33,128 nt of DNA from Anaerolineae bacterium (GTDB lineage: Bacteria > Chloroflexota > Anaerolineae > Aggregatilineales > Phototrophicaceae): assembly GCA_013821665.1 (NCBI GenBank), contig JACDGI010000010.1:1-33128 (forward strand), in the 5' to 3' direction. The notes beneath the pieces are model-generated. The model did no database searches. It saw nothing but the letters and a program-made list of their open reading frames with translations, and was not told the DNA's origin. Below, in pieces: positions 1 to 9,311 of the stretch. Every line of letters starts with the position of its first letter. The first letter of the stretch is position 1. A program made the translations under genes and the position numbers.

Positions 1-2025
1 CTCCATAAAGGCGACCTGTGTGCCGTCAGCACTTATAGCGATATTGCGGAAATTTCTCCTCGCCTCATGATAATCGAGGAAACGCCTGCTATGGTCTTCG
101 TCCGCAGTTTGATTTTTATCCGAGACGGTTTCCTTCAGAATTGTGTTCACATCCAGCATATCTAATTCACCATCCCACCCGACTAACAACCATTTACTAT
201 CGGGGCTGAAGATTTGGGAATTCGGGCCACAGGTGCCACCGTAGTAGTTTAATGATTCAACGCCTGTTTGCGTGTTCCACATAAAGTGTGCGCCTCCACC
301 ACCATCACCGCACGCACCTTCCAAGCCGGACAGCAGTTTGCCGTCGGGACTTAACAGTAGATCTCTTCCCCGATATGAGGCATCAGCCTGCGAAATCGGA
401 TCTTGAAAATCGTCCGTATGCCAGAGATTTATAGTAGCACGATAATTGCTTCTGTCTGTTGTGCTCAAGTTCGAGCGGGTGACAAAGTACGACGCGTCGG
501 CATTAAAAACAGCATTTTTGAACGTCTCGTCAACTGTTTTCCGCAGCACCTCTTGGCCTGTTCGCAAATCGTAAAGAGCTGCGAAATCTTGCCCCGAAAA
601 AATTGCTAAACGTTGTGTGGGGTTGAAGCCTAACACCGAGCCGAGATAATTTTCAATCACTTTCAAATCCGTTTGCTGATTACTCCGAATATCCAGCACA
701 TGAACCGTTCCACCCTCCCAATAAGCTGCCCGTAGTCCATCAGCGGAGAAATTCGCACGGTTGGGCAAGGTTCCTATCAGTTTTGCTTGCTTAACATTCC
801 AAATCTGGATGTTGTCATCGATGGTGGCGCGTGCAAAATGTCCATCTGCACTAAATATCGGCGCGGAACTCGATGATTCTATAGCGGATGTAAAGAGGGA
901 TAATTTTGCGCCTGTTCGCGCATCCCACACTTCAATCTTTTTCCATTCCACTGAAATCAGTAGTGATCCGTCAGGACTGTAATAGAGCCGCTCGATGGTG
1001 TCAGCCGTCGGTATGACTAAACGCGGCGCATCCGGTATTGAATCAACAGGGACATCCCACAACTCCAACTGCTTCACACCAGTCTTTACAAATGTCTTGC
1101 CATCAGGGCTAAAGGCGAAAGGTGGGCCACCCTCCTCTCCGGAATACCCTAGATATTCGAGCGAGCCGAGTAGATGATCTGTCCACATTTCAATATGTCT
1201 ACCGATGAAAATCATCATCAGTTTGTTATCCGGACTAAAGTAGACGACACCTTCCGCTGATCCCATTGGGCCAATGCGTTCGCCTGTATGCCCGTCCCAT
1301 ATCGCCACTGTATCGGCAGCCCCGCCGTCATAATAGGCTGTAGCGACAATCAATTTACCATCACCGCGAAAGCTCACATCCTTGAGCATATCCAGATTGT
1401 CTAGATCTGTAATATGTTTTCCAGACTCCATATTCCAAAAACTCATTCTGGAAAGTATATAGTCGTCAATTGTATAGGTCATGACGAGTACAGCATATTG
1501 CTCGTCGGGGCTAAAGACAATTTCATTAAAGGAGTCGCTGCTGTTCATATGCAGCGATACGGTTTTACCGGAAGCCTTTTTGACATCAATAATGACTTCG
1601 CCGTTTTTGGTTCGAACTTTCACTTTTGTATTGTTAGTCGAATCCGGTATAGATGAAGCAGGTACAGCAGTCGATTCGACCTGTTCTCCCGTATGCTCAT
1701 CGATATCATGTCCATTTGCAACGATTTGATCATTCTTACCAAAATAAGCATATGAGACATTCGCTAATTTGATAGGCGATTGTTGAGGTTGGGTCAGATC
1801 ATACAGTTGTAGCCCTGCGGATGTATTAACAATCAACCTTTTCCCATCGTGTGACAAACTCAGAGAACCCGGCAGCAAACCGCCCACAGAGGCCAACAGT
1901 TTGATCTGGGCAGCATTTTCAACAGTCATTGGTTGCAAGTCATCAGGCAGTGGATAGCCTTCCTGTGCGGCAACAGGTAAGACGAGTACCAACATGAACC
2001 ATAAGAATAGAGTTACATAACGCAA
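1..2025 (-). CDS. Secreted WD40-repeat-like protein, partial (C-terminus beyond window start)
   Basis: Minus-strand frame open from a TTG at 2025-2023 to position 1 where checked; signal-peptide-like start LRYVTLFLWFMLVLVLPVAAQ; repeated 'SxDGxxL/VAF' WD40 wording, e.g. RNFRNIAISADGTQVAFME at 60-1. Absent from the ORF track, probably because it has no stop in the window. Confidence 0.8.
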   Translation of the reverse strand, partial: MRYVTLFLWFMLVLVLPVAAQEGYPLPDDLQPMTVENAAQIKLLASVGGLLPGSLSLSHDGKRLIVNTSAGLQLYDLTQPQQSPIKLANVSYAYFGKNDQIVANGHDIDEHTGEQVESTAVPASSIPDSTNNTKVKVRTKNGEVIIDVKKASGKTVSLHMNSSDSFNEIVFSPDEQYAVLVMTYTIDDYILSRMSFWNMESGKHITDLDNLDMLKDVSFRGDGKLIVATAYYDGGAADTVAIWDGHTGERIGPMGSAEGVVYFSPDNKLMMIFIGRHIEMWTDHLLGSLEYLGYSGEEGGPPFAFSPDGKTFVKTGVKQLELWDVPVDSIPDAPRLVIPTADTIERLYYSPDGSLLISVEWKKIEVWDARTGAKLSLFTSAIESSSSAPIFSADGHFARATIDDNIQIWNVKQAKLIGTLPNRANFSADGLRAAYWEGGTVHVLDIRSNQQTDLKVIENYLGSVLGFNPTQRLAIFSGQDFAALYDLRTGQEVLRKTVDETFKNAVFNADASYFVTRSNLSTTDRSNYRATINLWHTDDFQDPISQADASYRGRDLLLSPDGKLLSGLEGACGDGGGGAHFMWNTQTGVESLNYYGGTCGPNSQIFSPDSKWLLVGWDGELDMLDVNTILKETVSDKNQTADEDHSRRFLDYHEARRNFRNIAISADGTQVAFME

Positions 2026-2104
2026 GGTGATCCCTCATTTGATTGTGTTAACTCTATTCTATGCTGCCTCGCCGTAATCCTGATAGACGACTACCCGCCG
2101 GAAG

Positions 2105-2923
2105 CTATACCTCTTTTAAGAAATCCAGCACGGCTTTATTGAACTCAGCGGGCTTTTCCATATTCGGCATGTGAGCCGTTTCGCTGATAATCAACTTCTT
2201 AGCATTGGGAACAGCCCCTTGCATCACGTCGGCTGCGCGTACAATTTCAGAATTATCAAGCGCACCAGCGATGATGAACACGGGCACTTTGATGGTATCC
2301 AACTGCTGCACCGCTGGTGGATTTAGCGGATTCAAAGGCTGCGAATCGGCTTTGATGAAAGTAGCATTTTCGACGGGAATCTTGTTCATCTTGGCAGCGT
2401 GTTTACGTACGGCGGCGTTTACCTGATTGGGTTGGCGATACGGCCCATCGATCCATACACGCATTTGCAATTCACTCTCGCCTTCCAGATTACCCTTTTT
2501 AGCGGCTTCCATCATTTGCATGAGTTCATCTGGCGGCTTGCCCTGCATCTGGAAACCGCTAGGAACAGCCGATACTGGAATGAGTGATAAGACACGTTCA
2601 GGATGTTCAAGCGTGTAATCAATGACGATTTCGCCACTCATCGAGCAGCCGATCAGATGGGCTTTCTCAACCTTGAGATGGTCGAGCAGCTTGTGCAGAT
2701 CATCACGGCGAACAATGGGTGCTTCCAATTTGGATGATTTACCAAAGCCACGCATATCGAAGCGGATGACGCGATACTTCTCGGCGAATGGTTCCCATTG
2801 GTTGTCCCACATGCCGCTGTCTACAAAACCCGCATGAGACAAGACCAATGCCTCGCCCTCGCCAGCCACCTCATAATAGATGTGACCATCTTTGAGTTCG
2901 AGCTTGCCGGTTTCCGTTTTCAT
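2105..2923 (-). CDS. Alpha/beta fold hydrolase
   Basis: GCSMSGEIV nucleophile elbow, FDMRGFGKS motif, C-terminal ETAHMPNMEKP histidine. Start set at MKTETGKLEL, which is preceded by AAGGAGAT; the longer ORF start at 2983 overlaps an inverted repeat. Confidence 0.9.
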   Translation of the reverse strand: MKTETGKLELKDGHIYYEVAGEGEALVLSHAGFVDSGMWDNQWEPFAEKYRVIRFDMRGFGKSSKLEAPIVRRDDLHKLLDHLKVEKAHLIGCSMSGEIVIDYTLEHPERVLSLIPVSAVPSGFQMQGKPPDELMQMMEAAKKGNLEGESELQMRVWIDGPYRQPNQVNAAVRKHAAKMNKIPVENATFIKADSQPLNPLNPPAVQQLDTIKVPVFIIAGALDNSEIVRAADVMQGAVPNAKKLIISETAHMPNMEKPAEFNKAVLDFLKEV

Positions 2924-2972
2924 AGGTTTATCTCCTTCGTGTGTCGTTAACCTAATCGCATGATAAACTACT

Positions 2973-2997
2973 TTGGGTGACACCTTATGTCACCCAA
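2973..2997. promoter_or_regulatory. Perfect inverted repeat TTGGGTGACA-N5-TGTCACCCAA, candidate operator
   Basis: 10-bp arms 2973-2982 and 2988-2997 in the divergent region between the hydrolase and the WYL regulator. Confidence 0.7.
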
Positions 2998-3071
2998 GAT
3001 ACGACAATCGGGAAATGTTCACTTTTGCCTCATAGCAAGCGCTCGACATGATGGGGAAATGAGAGGAAATT

Positions 3072-4025
3072 ATGCGTGCAGATCGCTTGTTGGCGCTGGT
3101 CATGCACTTACAAACACGCGGGAAAACCACAACTCAAACATTAGCCGAAGAATTAGGCGTTTCACGCCGGACGATTTTGCGTGATGTTGAGGCGCTGTCG
3201 GTAGCAGGTATTCCCGTTTATACCGATGGTGGGCATGGTGGCGGTGTAGCGTTGGATGAAAATTACCGCGTGACGCTGACCGGACTCAAAGAGGTGGAAA
3301 TCCGCAGCCTGTTTATCTCGAATAACAATCAACTTCTAGCCGATATAGGGTTGGGGGCTGCGGCTGATAGTAGTTTGCTTAAACTCTCGGCAGCGCTGCC
3401 GACTGCTCACCAACCCTCGGTTGAGTTCATCCGCCAGCGCATCCACATTGATCCGATGTGGTGGTGGCACGACTCGCAGCAAGTCCCCTTTTGGGATGAT
3501 CTACAGAAAGCGGTTTACGAGAACATCTGTATCCGTGCCGTATACGAGAGCTATGACGGAACAATCGGCGAACGTATCCTCGAACCGTACAGCTTGGTCG
3601 CGAAATCCAGCTTCTGGTATTTGATCGCCAAACGCGATGGCGAATTCCGCACCTATCGCGTTTCACGCTTCCACAGCATCACTTTATTGGATGAACATTT
3701 CCAGCGTGACCGCGACTTTAATCTGGCGAACCATTGGCAAACACATCTGCAAGAATTCACCGAGGCACTCACCGAATTCGCTTTTATCCTGCGTATCCGC
3801 GAAAGCCGCTTCGACTTTGTTCGGCGGCTGACACCCGGACGCTTCCAAATTAGTGAGCCAGTGGACGAAACGGGCTGGCTCACGATCAATGTTCACATGG
3901 AGTCAATCGAACTGGCAAAGATGCTTGTATTTGGCCTCGGTAAAGATGGTGTCGTAGTTGAGCCGCCAGAACTGCATCGGGCAGTGGTTGAGGCAGCACG
4001 CGAGATTTTAGAACAACATAATTAG
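3072..4025 (+). CDS. HTH/WYL-domain transcriptional regulator (YafY/DeoR-like)
   Basis: N-terminal wHTH 'RADRLLALVMHLQTRGKTTTQTLAEELGVSRRTILRDVEALSVAGIPVYTDGGHGGG'; WYL-like 'EPYSLVAKSSFWYLIAKRDGEFRTYRVSRF'. Confidence 0.95.
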   Translation: MRADRLLALVMHLQTRGKTTTQTLAEELGVSRRTILRDVEALSVAGIPVYTDGGHGGGVALDENYRVTLTGLKEVEIRSLFISNNNQLLADIGLGAAADSSLLKLSAALPTAHQPSVEFIRQRIHIDPMWWWHDSQQVPFWDDLQKAVYENICIRAVYESYDGTIGERILEPYSLVAKSSFWYLIAKRDGEFRTYRVSRFHSITLLDEHFQRDRDFNLANHWQTHLQEFTEALTEFAFILRIRESRFDFVRRLTPGRFQISEPVDETGWLTINVHMESIELAKMLVFGLGKDGVVVEPPELHRAVVEAAREILEQHN

Positions 4026-4897
4026 GCCGCAGCCAAAACGTTAAGCGCGTTGTATTCGGCTTCCGAAAGCTGCAAACTAGCGGCACCAATATTATCTTCC
4101 AGATGGGCGACTGAACTGGTGCCGGGAATGGGCAGCATCACTGGTGAGTGCATTAAGAGCCACGCGATGGCGACCTGTCCGGTACTCACGCCATGCGCTT
4201 GAGCAATGGTGGCGATGACACCATCCGCCTGACCGAGTTTGCCCATTGCCAACGGGAAATAAGGTAAGAAGGGAATGTTCTGAGCCGCGCAAGCCTCGAG
4301 AACAGCCTCAGAATGTCGATCCGAGACGTTATAGAGGTTTTCCACCGAAACAATGGTTGCAATCGACTGGCCTTCGGCTAATTGTTCGACACCTACGCTG
4401 CTCAGGCCGAGATGCCGGATTTTCCCCTCACGTTGGAGATCAGCCATCGCACCAAAAGACTCGGCGAAGGGAACATCGCCAGCATCAAAGTGACGGAAGT
4501 GGACGAGGTCCAGATGATCCAACTTCAGCCGTTGCAGATTGGTTTCGCAGGTGGCGCGAATACGTTCAGGGCGAAAGTCGCTCTGCCAGCTTTTATCCTC
4601 ACCGCGTTTGGCACCGAGCTTACTGACAATGATGAGGTCTTTGGGATAAGGAAAAAGGGTTTCGGCGATGAGGCGGTTGGCGACCGATGGACCATAAGTT
4701 TCAGCGGTATCAATCAGGTTGACACCTAACTCGACTGCACGTTTAAGCACGGCTTTCGCGCCTTCCCGGTCTGCCGGTTCACCCCAGATGCCGGGGCCGG
4801 TCAAACGCATGGCTCCATACCCTAAACGATTGACGGTCAGATCGCCTAATTTGAGTGTGCCAGCGGCTTGGGCTGTCGGTAGTGTGTTCGTGGTCAT
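4022..4897 (-). CDS. Aldo/keto reductase
   Basis: GYGAMRLTGPGIWG, LIDTAETYGPS, IIVSKLG, HLDLVHFRHFD motifs. Start at ATG 4897 after AAGGAG, internal to the longer ORF. Confidence 0.93.
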   Translation of the reverse strand: MTTNTLPTAQAAGTLKLGDLTVNRLGYGAMRLTGPGIWGEPADREGAKAVLKRAVELGVNLIDTAETYGPSVANRLIAETLFPYPKDLIIVSKLGAKRGEDKSWQSDFRPERIRATCETNLQRLKLDHLDLVHFRHFDAGDVPFAESFGAMADLQREGKIRHLGLSSVGVEQLAEGQSIATIVSVENLYNVSDRHSEAVLEACAAQNIPFLPYFPLAMGKLGQADGVIATIAQAHGVSTGQVAIAWLLMHSPVMLPIPGTSSVAHLEDNIGAASLQLSEAEYNALNVLAAA

Positions 4898-5048
4898 TTT
4901 CATACTCCTTGAAATCCGGGTGTGCGAGGGCATAACCTATTTGGATGTGGCTTCCAGTGAAGCGCTGCACTAGAATCGCACCAATGGAATACCCGTACCA
5001 GAGTGTCTCGATACTGGTATTAAGACTACCAGCCTGAGAGGGTTTAAG

Positions 5049-5888
5049 ATGCAAGATAGCGAACGTAGACAAGCCCTAGCCGATTTCTTAAAGACGCGAC
5101 GGTCACGGTTAGCACCGGAAGCGGTCGGATTGCCGCGTGGTGTACGCCGCCGGACTCCCGGTTTACGACGCGAGGAAGTGGCACAACTGGCCCACATCGG
5201 TACGACATGGTACACATGGCTGGAACAAGAACGCGACATCCATGTGTCGGTGGATGTATTGGACAGCCTTGCCTCGGCGTTGATGCTGACACCTGATGAA
5301 CGGCGACATCTGTTCACTTTAGCTGAACAAGCGCTGCCGACTGATAATCCACCGTTTGAGGAAAAAATTAGCCCGATTATCGAACGATTTATAGACAACC
5401 TCGGCGACATTCCTTGTTATGTACTGGGGCGACGCTGGGATCGGATTGCGTGGAATGCAGCGGCCTGTGCCCTGTTTGAAGATTTCAGCTAGTTATCGGT
5501 GCGGGAACGTAACCTGATCTGGCAAGTGATGACCAACACCAATCGCAACCGGTTTGCGGGTGATTGGGACGAATCGGCGCGGCTGATTTTGGCAGAATTC
5601 CGGTCGGATTACGGGCGGCATGTGGGTGATCCGTGGTTCGCAGAACTCATCCGTGATTTGGAGGCGGCTAGTCCACAGTTCCGGCAGTGGTGGACACAAT
5701 ATGATGTACTCGAACCGATGGACCGGCGTAAGGTGATGAATCATCCGGTGATGGGCACATTGGTTTTTGAACATGTGACACTGCTGGTGCCAGAAAACCC
5801 TGACCTGAAGCTCATGATTTACAGCCCGTTACCGGAGTGCGATACACCGAATAAACTGCGTCAGTTGATGGAAACGGTTAAAGAGTAA
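5049..5888 (+). pseudogene. XRE-family HTH regulator with MmyB-like ligand domain, interrupted by an in-frame TAG at 5490-5492
   Basis: ORFs 5049-5492 and 5499-5888 lie in the same frame. Reading through gives 'CALFEDFS*LSVRERNLIWQVMTN', matching the usual MmyB-like 'FxDFSxLxxxERNL' continuity. HTH region is 'GVRRRTPGLRREEVAQLAHIGTTWYTWLEQERDIHVS'. Confidence 0.8.
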
Positions 5889-6060
5889 GGTAAATAGGAC
5901 AACTAAGTAATCACGGGTACATCCTACGAAAAAAAGCCTTGCAAAATCGGTTACGGGAAATTATCTGCGCTTTCGTGGGTTATGGGTTCTGAATGGAACG
6001 AATCACTCGATACTCAGGTATAAATAATTAACCTCTATATATTCGATAAGCTTTCCCTAT

Positions 6061-6089
6061 TTGAAACCTGTCTACAACTGCCTTACAAT
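6061..6089 (+). promoter_or_regulatory. Candidate sigma70-like promoter TTGAAA-N17-TACAAT
   Basis: TTGAAA 6061-6066 and TACAAT 6084-6089, upstream of the CDS at 6125. Confidence 0.5.
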
Positions 6090-6124
6090 GCGATAAACAA
6101 CATTCCGCAAAAGAAAGAACCAAG

Positions 6125-7204
6125 ATGATTCCCAAAACGATTATCGTCCTGAAGGGCGACCAAACCGGGCAAGAACTGCTCGACGAAGCGCTGCGCGTGA
6201 TTGAACCGAGCGTGATTGGATTCCCTCTTACCCTCGAAACCTATGATCTTTCCCTCGAAAATCGCCGTGCGACCAAGAATGATGTGGTGCGGGAAGCGGC
6301 GGCACGGATCAAGGAAACCGGACTGGGCATCAAAGCGGCGACCATTACCACACCGGATAAAGGTGATGTGGGCAGCCCGAACGCGCTTTTACGCGAACTG
6401 GTCGATGGACAGGTGATCCTGCGGACGGGGCGACGTATTCCATCAGTGCGACCAATTGCGGGCGTACATGCGCCGATTGCGGTAGTGCGGATGGCGGTGG
6501 ATGGCGAGTACAGCGAAAAGGCATGGCGCGAGGGTGAAGGCTTGGATGAAGTCGCCTACAGCACACGCCGGTTATCACGGCGGACGTGCCGCGCGGTAGC
6601 CGAGTTCACTTTCCGGTATGCCCAGCGGAATAATGCCAAGGTGTTCGGTGGGCCGAAGTACACGGTTAGTCCGGTTTACGAAGGCATGTTCAAGGAAGAA
6701 TTGGATGCTGCCCATTTGCGTAATCCTGATGTGGAATATGATCCCCAATTGATTGATGCGACCTACGCTCTGCTGCTGGGGACAGAAGGCGAGCCGCTGG
6801 TGATTCCGGCATTGAATCGTGACGGTGATAATTTGAGCGACCTCGTCATGAAGATGTTCGGTACGATTGCGGGTGCTGAGTCGGTGATTTTCAGCTTCGA
6901 CGAGAATTTTGAGGTCAAAGTCGCGCTGACCGAAGCGCCTCATGGAACGGCTCCGAGCCTTCAGGGTAAGAACATTGCAAATCCGATGGCGATGATTCTG
7001 GCGGGAGCGGCGGTACTGCGTTACGTCAAAACTGAGAAGGCCAACCGTGCCAGCCGAGCGATTTACGAGTCGGTGTTGGAGGCGGTGCAGAGCGGCGTGA
7101 AGACCAATGATCTGAGCGGGTCGGCCAGCACCAGCGAATTTACCGACGAGGTGATTAGCCGGGTGAAGTCGAAGTTGGAGATTTGGGATTCGCTGGGTGG
7201 ATAA
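6125..7204 (+). CDS. Isocitrate/isopropylmalate dehydrogenase family protein
   Basis: 'VLKGDQTGQELLDEALRV', 'GPKYTVSPVYEGMFKEELD', 'HGTAPSLQGKNIANPMAMILAGAAVLRY' are typical of IDH/IPMDH beta-decarboxylating dehydrogenases. Confidence 0.88.
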   Translation: MIPKTIIVLKGDQTGQELLDEALRVIEPSVIGFPLTLETYDLSLENRRATKNDVVREAAARIKETGLGIKAATITTPDKGDVGSPNALLRELVDGQVILRTGRRIPSVRPIAGVHAPIAVVRMAVDGEYSEKAWREGEGLDEVAYSTRRLSRRTCRAVAEFTFRYAQRNNAKVFGGPKYTVSPVYEGMFKEELDAAHLRNPDVEYDPQLIDATYALLLGTEGEPLVIPALNRDGDNLSDLVMKMFGTIAGAESVIFSFDENFEVKVALTEAPHGTAPSLQGKNIANPMAMILAGAAVLRYVKTEKANRASRAIYESVLEAVQSGVKTNDLSGSASTSEFTDEVISRVKSKLEIWDSLGG

Positions 7205-7236
7205 GTTAAAAGTGCTGAGCAACAAGTGCTGAGTAA
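7203..7236 (+). repeat. Word-type repeat (AGTTAAAAGTGCTGAG..AAGTGCTGAG) just after a stop codon
   Basis: Two copies of AAGTGCTGAG; related to CTCAGTACTCAGCACT at 12079-12094 read on the opposite strand. Confidence 0.5.
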
Positions 7237-7367
7237 AATGCGAAGGCGGTGGGCGGAAGTTCGCCGCTTTTTGATTCGGAAGATTCACAAATTTCTTCAT
7301 TTTCACAGTGAAATTGTCGGAAATGTCGTCAGTGTCAGGCTGTGGACTTGCCCCGTTTGAGGGGAGA

Positions 7368-7391
7368 GGGCACACAGCCGTGTGCCCCTAC
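7368..7391 (+). repeat. Short stem-loop repeat (copy A): GGGCACAC-agcc-GTGTGCCCCTAC
   Basis: Perfect stem followed by CCCTACAA; same architecture as four other loci in the window. Confidence 0.7.
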
Positions 7392-7419
7392 AATTATGCA
7401 TTTGGTGGCGTGTGCAGCG

Positions 7420-7445
7420 GGATGGTCTGAGACCATCCCCTACGG
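7420..7445 (+). repeat. Short stem-loop repeat (copy B): GGGATGGTC-tga-GACCATCCCCTACGG
   Basis: Perfect 9-bp stem followed by CTACGG. Confidence 0.7.
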
Positions 7446-7600
7446 AGGCGTGGTTAAATCGTGATGGTTGGCCTGTGAAATGGACGCATGGATGATGTAA
7501 GAAAGTGATAAGGTTTAGACAAACTTAAGTCCAAAAATCCGATTCTGATCGTATGGTATAGGAGTAGGCTTGAAGCAGTAAGGTAAAGGGGGCGTAATCA

Positions 7601-7993
7601 ATGAGCGCATGCAGTTATTGGCATGATGATCGGAAGACCATATTGCATCAAGTTTATGAGGGCCGGTGTGTGGCGGCGGATTTTCATACCTGCATCAATG
7701 ATGCGTACCGGATGGTCAACATGGTTAATCATCCGGTTGACATTATCGTAGACATGACCAAAGCGACGTTCATCGGAACCAGTTTCTTATCGGCACAGGG
7801 CAATTCTGAAGCAAAAGTACAGGACAACCAGCGCATGGCAATCCTCGTGGGTGCGCCAGCATTCATCAGAGCATTGGTGAATATTGGTAAAAAGATTGCT
7901 CCCAAAACGACCAAAAATATTCATTTTGCTAAGACGGTTGACGAGGCAATTATTTTGATTGGGAAAACATTCGATGCTTCCGTGCTAGGTTGA
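7601..7993 (+). CDS. Small STAS/SEC14-like hypothetical protein
   Basis: 130 aa; 'PVDIIVDMTKATFIGTSFLSA', 'RMAILVGAPAFIRALVNIGKKI', 'FAKTVDEAIILI' resemble small STAS-fold proteins. Assigned by appearance only. Confidence 0.6.
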   Translation: MSACSYWHDDRKTILHQVYEGRCVAADFHTCINDAYRMVNMVNHPVDIIVDMTKATFIGTSFLSAQGNSEAKVQDNQRMAILVGAPAFIRALVNIGKKIAPKTTKNIHFAKTVDEAIILIGKTFDASVLG

Positions 7994-7996
7994 GAT

Positions 7997-9193
7997 TCAA
8001 GCGGTGGGCGGGCGGCCTATGTAACGGGCGCGGGGGCGAATAATTTCGGACGAGCCATATTGTTCGATGGCATGTCCGAGCCAGCCGATGGTACGACCGA
8101 GTGCAAAGAGAGTCAGGGCTGAACCATCAGGCAGTGACAAGGCATTTTCAAGAGTCGCCAAGGCAAAGTCGATGGTGGGAAAGCCTCCGGTGAGGTTGTG
8201 GACAGCTTGGGCGATGGCTTGCGCTAATAGAACCGCTGGTGACCCGGCGTGGGTTTGCAGCAGCATATTCATCAAGGTTATAGCGCGGGGATCACCATCG
8301 GGGTAGAGGAAGTGTCCAAAGCCGGAGAGATTGTCACCCCGCCGCAGCCGTTCACCAATGGCTTGATTGACGCGCTCGACCTGCCCGACTTCGCGCATGA
8401 AGGCGGAGACACGAGCGGTGTGTCCGCCGTGTTTGAAGCCCTGCAAGGTGGCGAGTCCAGCTTGGACAACCGCATAGGGATTGGCTTCGACGGCGGAGGC
8501 GATACGGGCGGTGAAGGATGAGGCGTTGAGTTCGTGATCGGCGCACAGGATCATGGCGGCGTTCAAGAGATGGGCGGAGTCTGGCGACCATGCAGCGGCG
8601 AGGGTATCAGCAATTGAGGTTTCAACGGTTGGCGAGTGAGTGATAACCGAAGCCATTAGCTTGAGAATACGCGCGCCGGTTCGGGCGACTCCACTGGGAC
8701 TGAGATCATAGGCGGCGAAATCGGTGGTCGAGGCGAGAGTCAGCGCGATTTGGATGGCGGGGATGGCAGATAAATTTATTGATACCATGACAGTGGAATC
8801 TAAGAGTGGAATGGGTTGTGCAAATAAATTGGGTGCGGCGGTGAGATCATCTAACCAGATGAGGGCGGCGACGGATTCCAGTGATTGGGTTTGGGCTAAG
8901 GTGGAGGCATTGTAACCCCGAAAATAGAGTTGATTATCAGCAATCAAGGTAATGGCGGAATCGAGGAGTGGCACACCCCAATGAAGAGCATCCTCGACTA
9001 CTTTGGCAGGATCGCGGCGTTGTTCTTTACGCTCGACGAGTTTATCGACATCTTCGGCCAGATAGCGGCGTTTGCGGCTGGCCTGACTTTCAACCTCCGA
9101 GCGGATTAATCCCCGGCTGACATAGGCATAGAGCGTGGCTTCTTTGACACCGAGACGCTGACAGGCTTCTTGTGCAGAAAGATATTGTGACAC
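7997..9193 (-). CDS. Citrate synthase-family protein with N-terminal MerR/excisionase-like HTH domain
   Basis: N-terminus 'MSQYLSAQEACQRLGVKEATLYAYVSRGLIRSE...RKRRYLAEDVDKLVERK' is HTH-like. C-terminal part has citrate-synthase motifs 'FKHGGHTARV', 'GFGHFLYPDGDPRA', 'PTIDFALA'. Confidence 0.88.
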   Translation of the reverse strand: MSQYLSAQEACQRLGVKEATLYAYVSRGLIRSEVESQASRKRRYLAEDVDKLVERKEQRRDPAKVVEDALHWGVPLLDSAITLIADNQLYFRGYNASTLAQTQSLESVAALIWLDDLTAAPNLFAQPIPLLDSTVMVSINLSAIPAIQIALTLASTTDFAAYDLSPSGVARTGARILKLMASVITHSPTVETSIADTLAAAWSPDSAHLLNAAMILCADHELNASSFTARIASAVEANPYAVVQAGLATLQGFKHGGHTARVSAFMREVGQVERVNQAIGERLRRGDNLSGFGHFLYPDGDPRAITLMNMLLQTHAGSPAVLLAQAIAQAVHNLTGGFPTIDFALATLENALSLPDGSALTLFALGRTIGWLGHAIEQYGSSEIIRPRARYIGRPPTA

Positions 9194-9245
9194 AGATCAG
9201 ATAACCCCTACCCTTAAATTTGTATCAATATTTTTGTGTAAAGAG

Positions 9246-9273
9246 CGGAAGGGTCACAGACCCTTCCCTACGA
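9246..9273 (+). repeat. Short stem-loop repeat (copy C): GAAGGGT-cacag-ACCCTTCCCTACG
   Basis: Perfect stem followed by CCTACGAAAA. Confidence 0.65.
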
Positions 9274-9289
9274 AAATTCGCAAGACAAT

Positions 9290-9311
9290 ATATTGATTTT
9301 TCAATCAATAT
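9290..9311. promoter_or_regulatory. AT-rich inverted repeat ATATTGATT-tttc-AATCAATAT, followed by TTGACA (9311-9316)
   Basis: Perfect 9-bp arms in the divergent region between the HTH-citrate synthase and the HMGL-like gene. Confidence 0.5.

Noticed and set aside
403-1729. Short plus-strand ORFs over the first 2 kb
   Set aside because: They lie antisense to the long open WD40-like minus-strand frame.
2924-2983. N-terminal extension MSPKVVYHAIRLTTHEGDKP of the alpha/beta hydrolase
   Set aside because: It overlaps an inverted repeat, and a strong AAGGAGAT precedes the internal ATG at 2923.
6575-7375. 266-aa minus-strand ORF antisense to the IDH-like gene
   Set aside because: Lies opposite a clear conserved CDS, low-complexity His/Arg-rich translation, no recognisable motif; typical shadow ORF.
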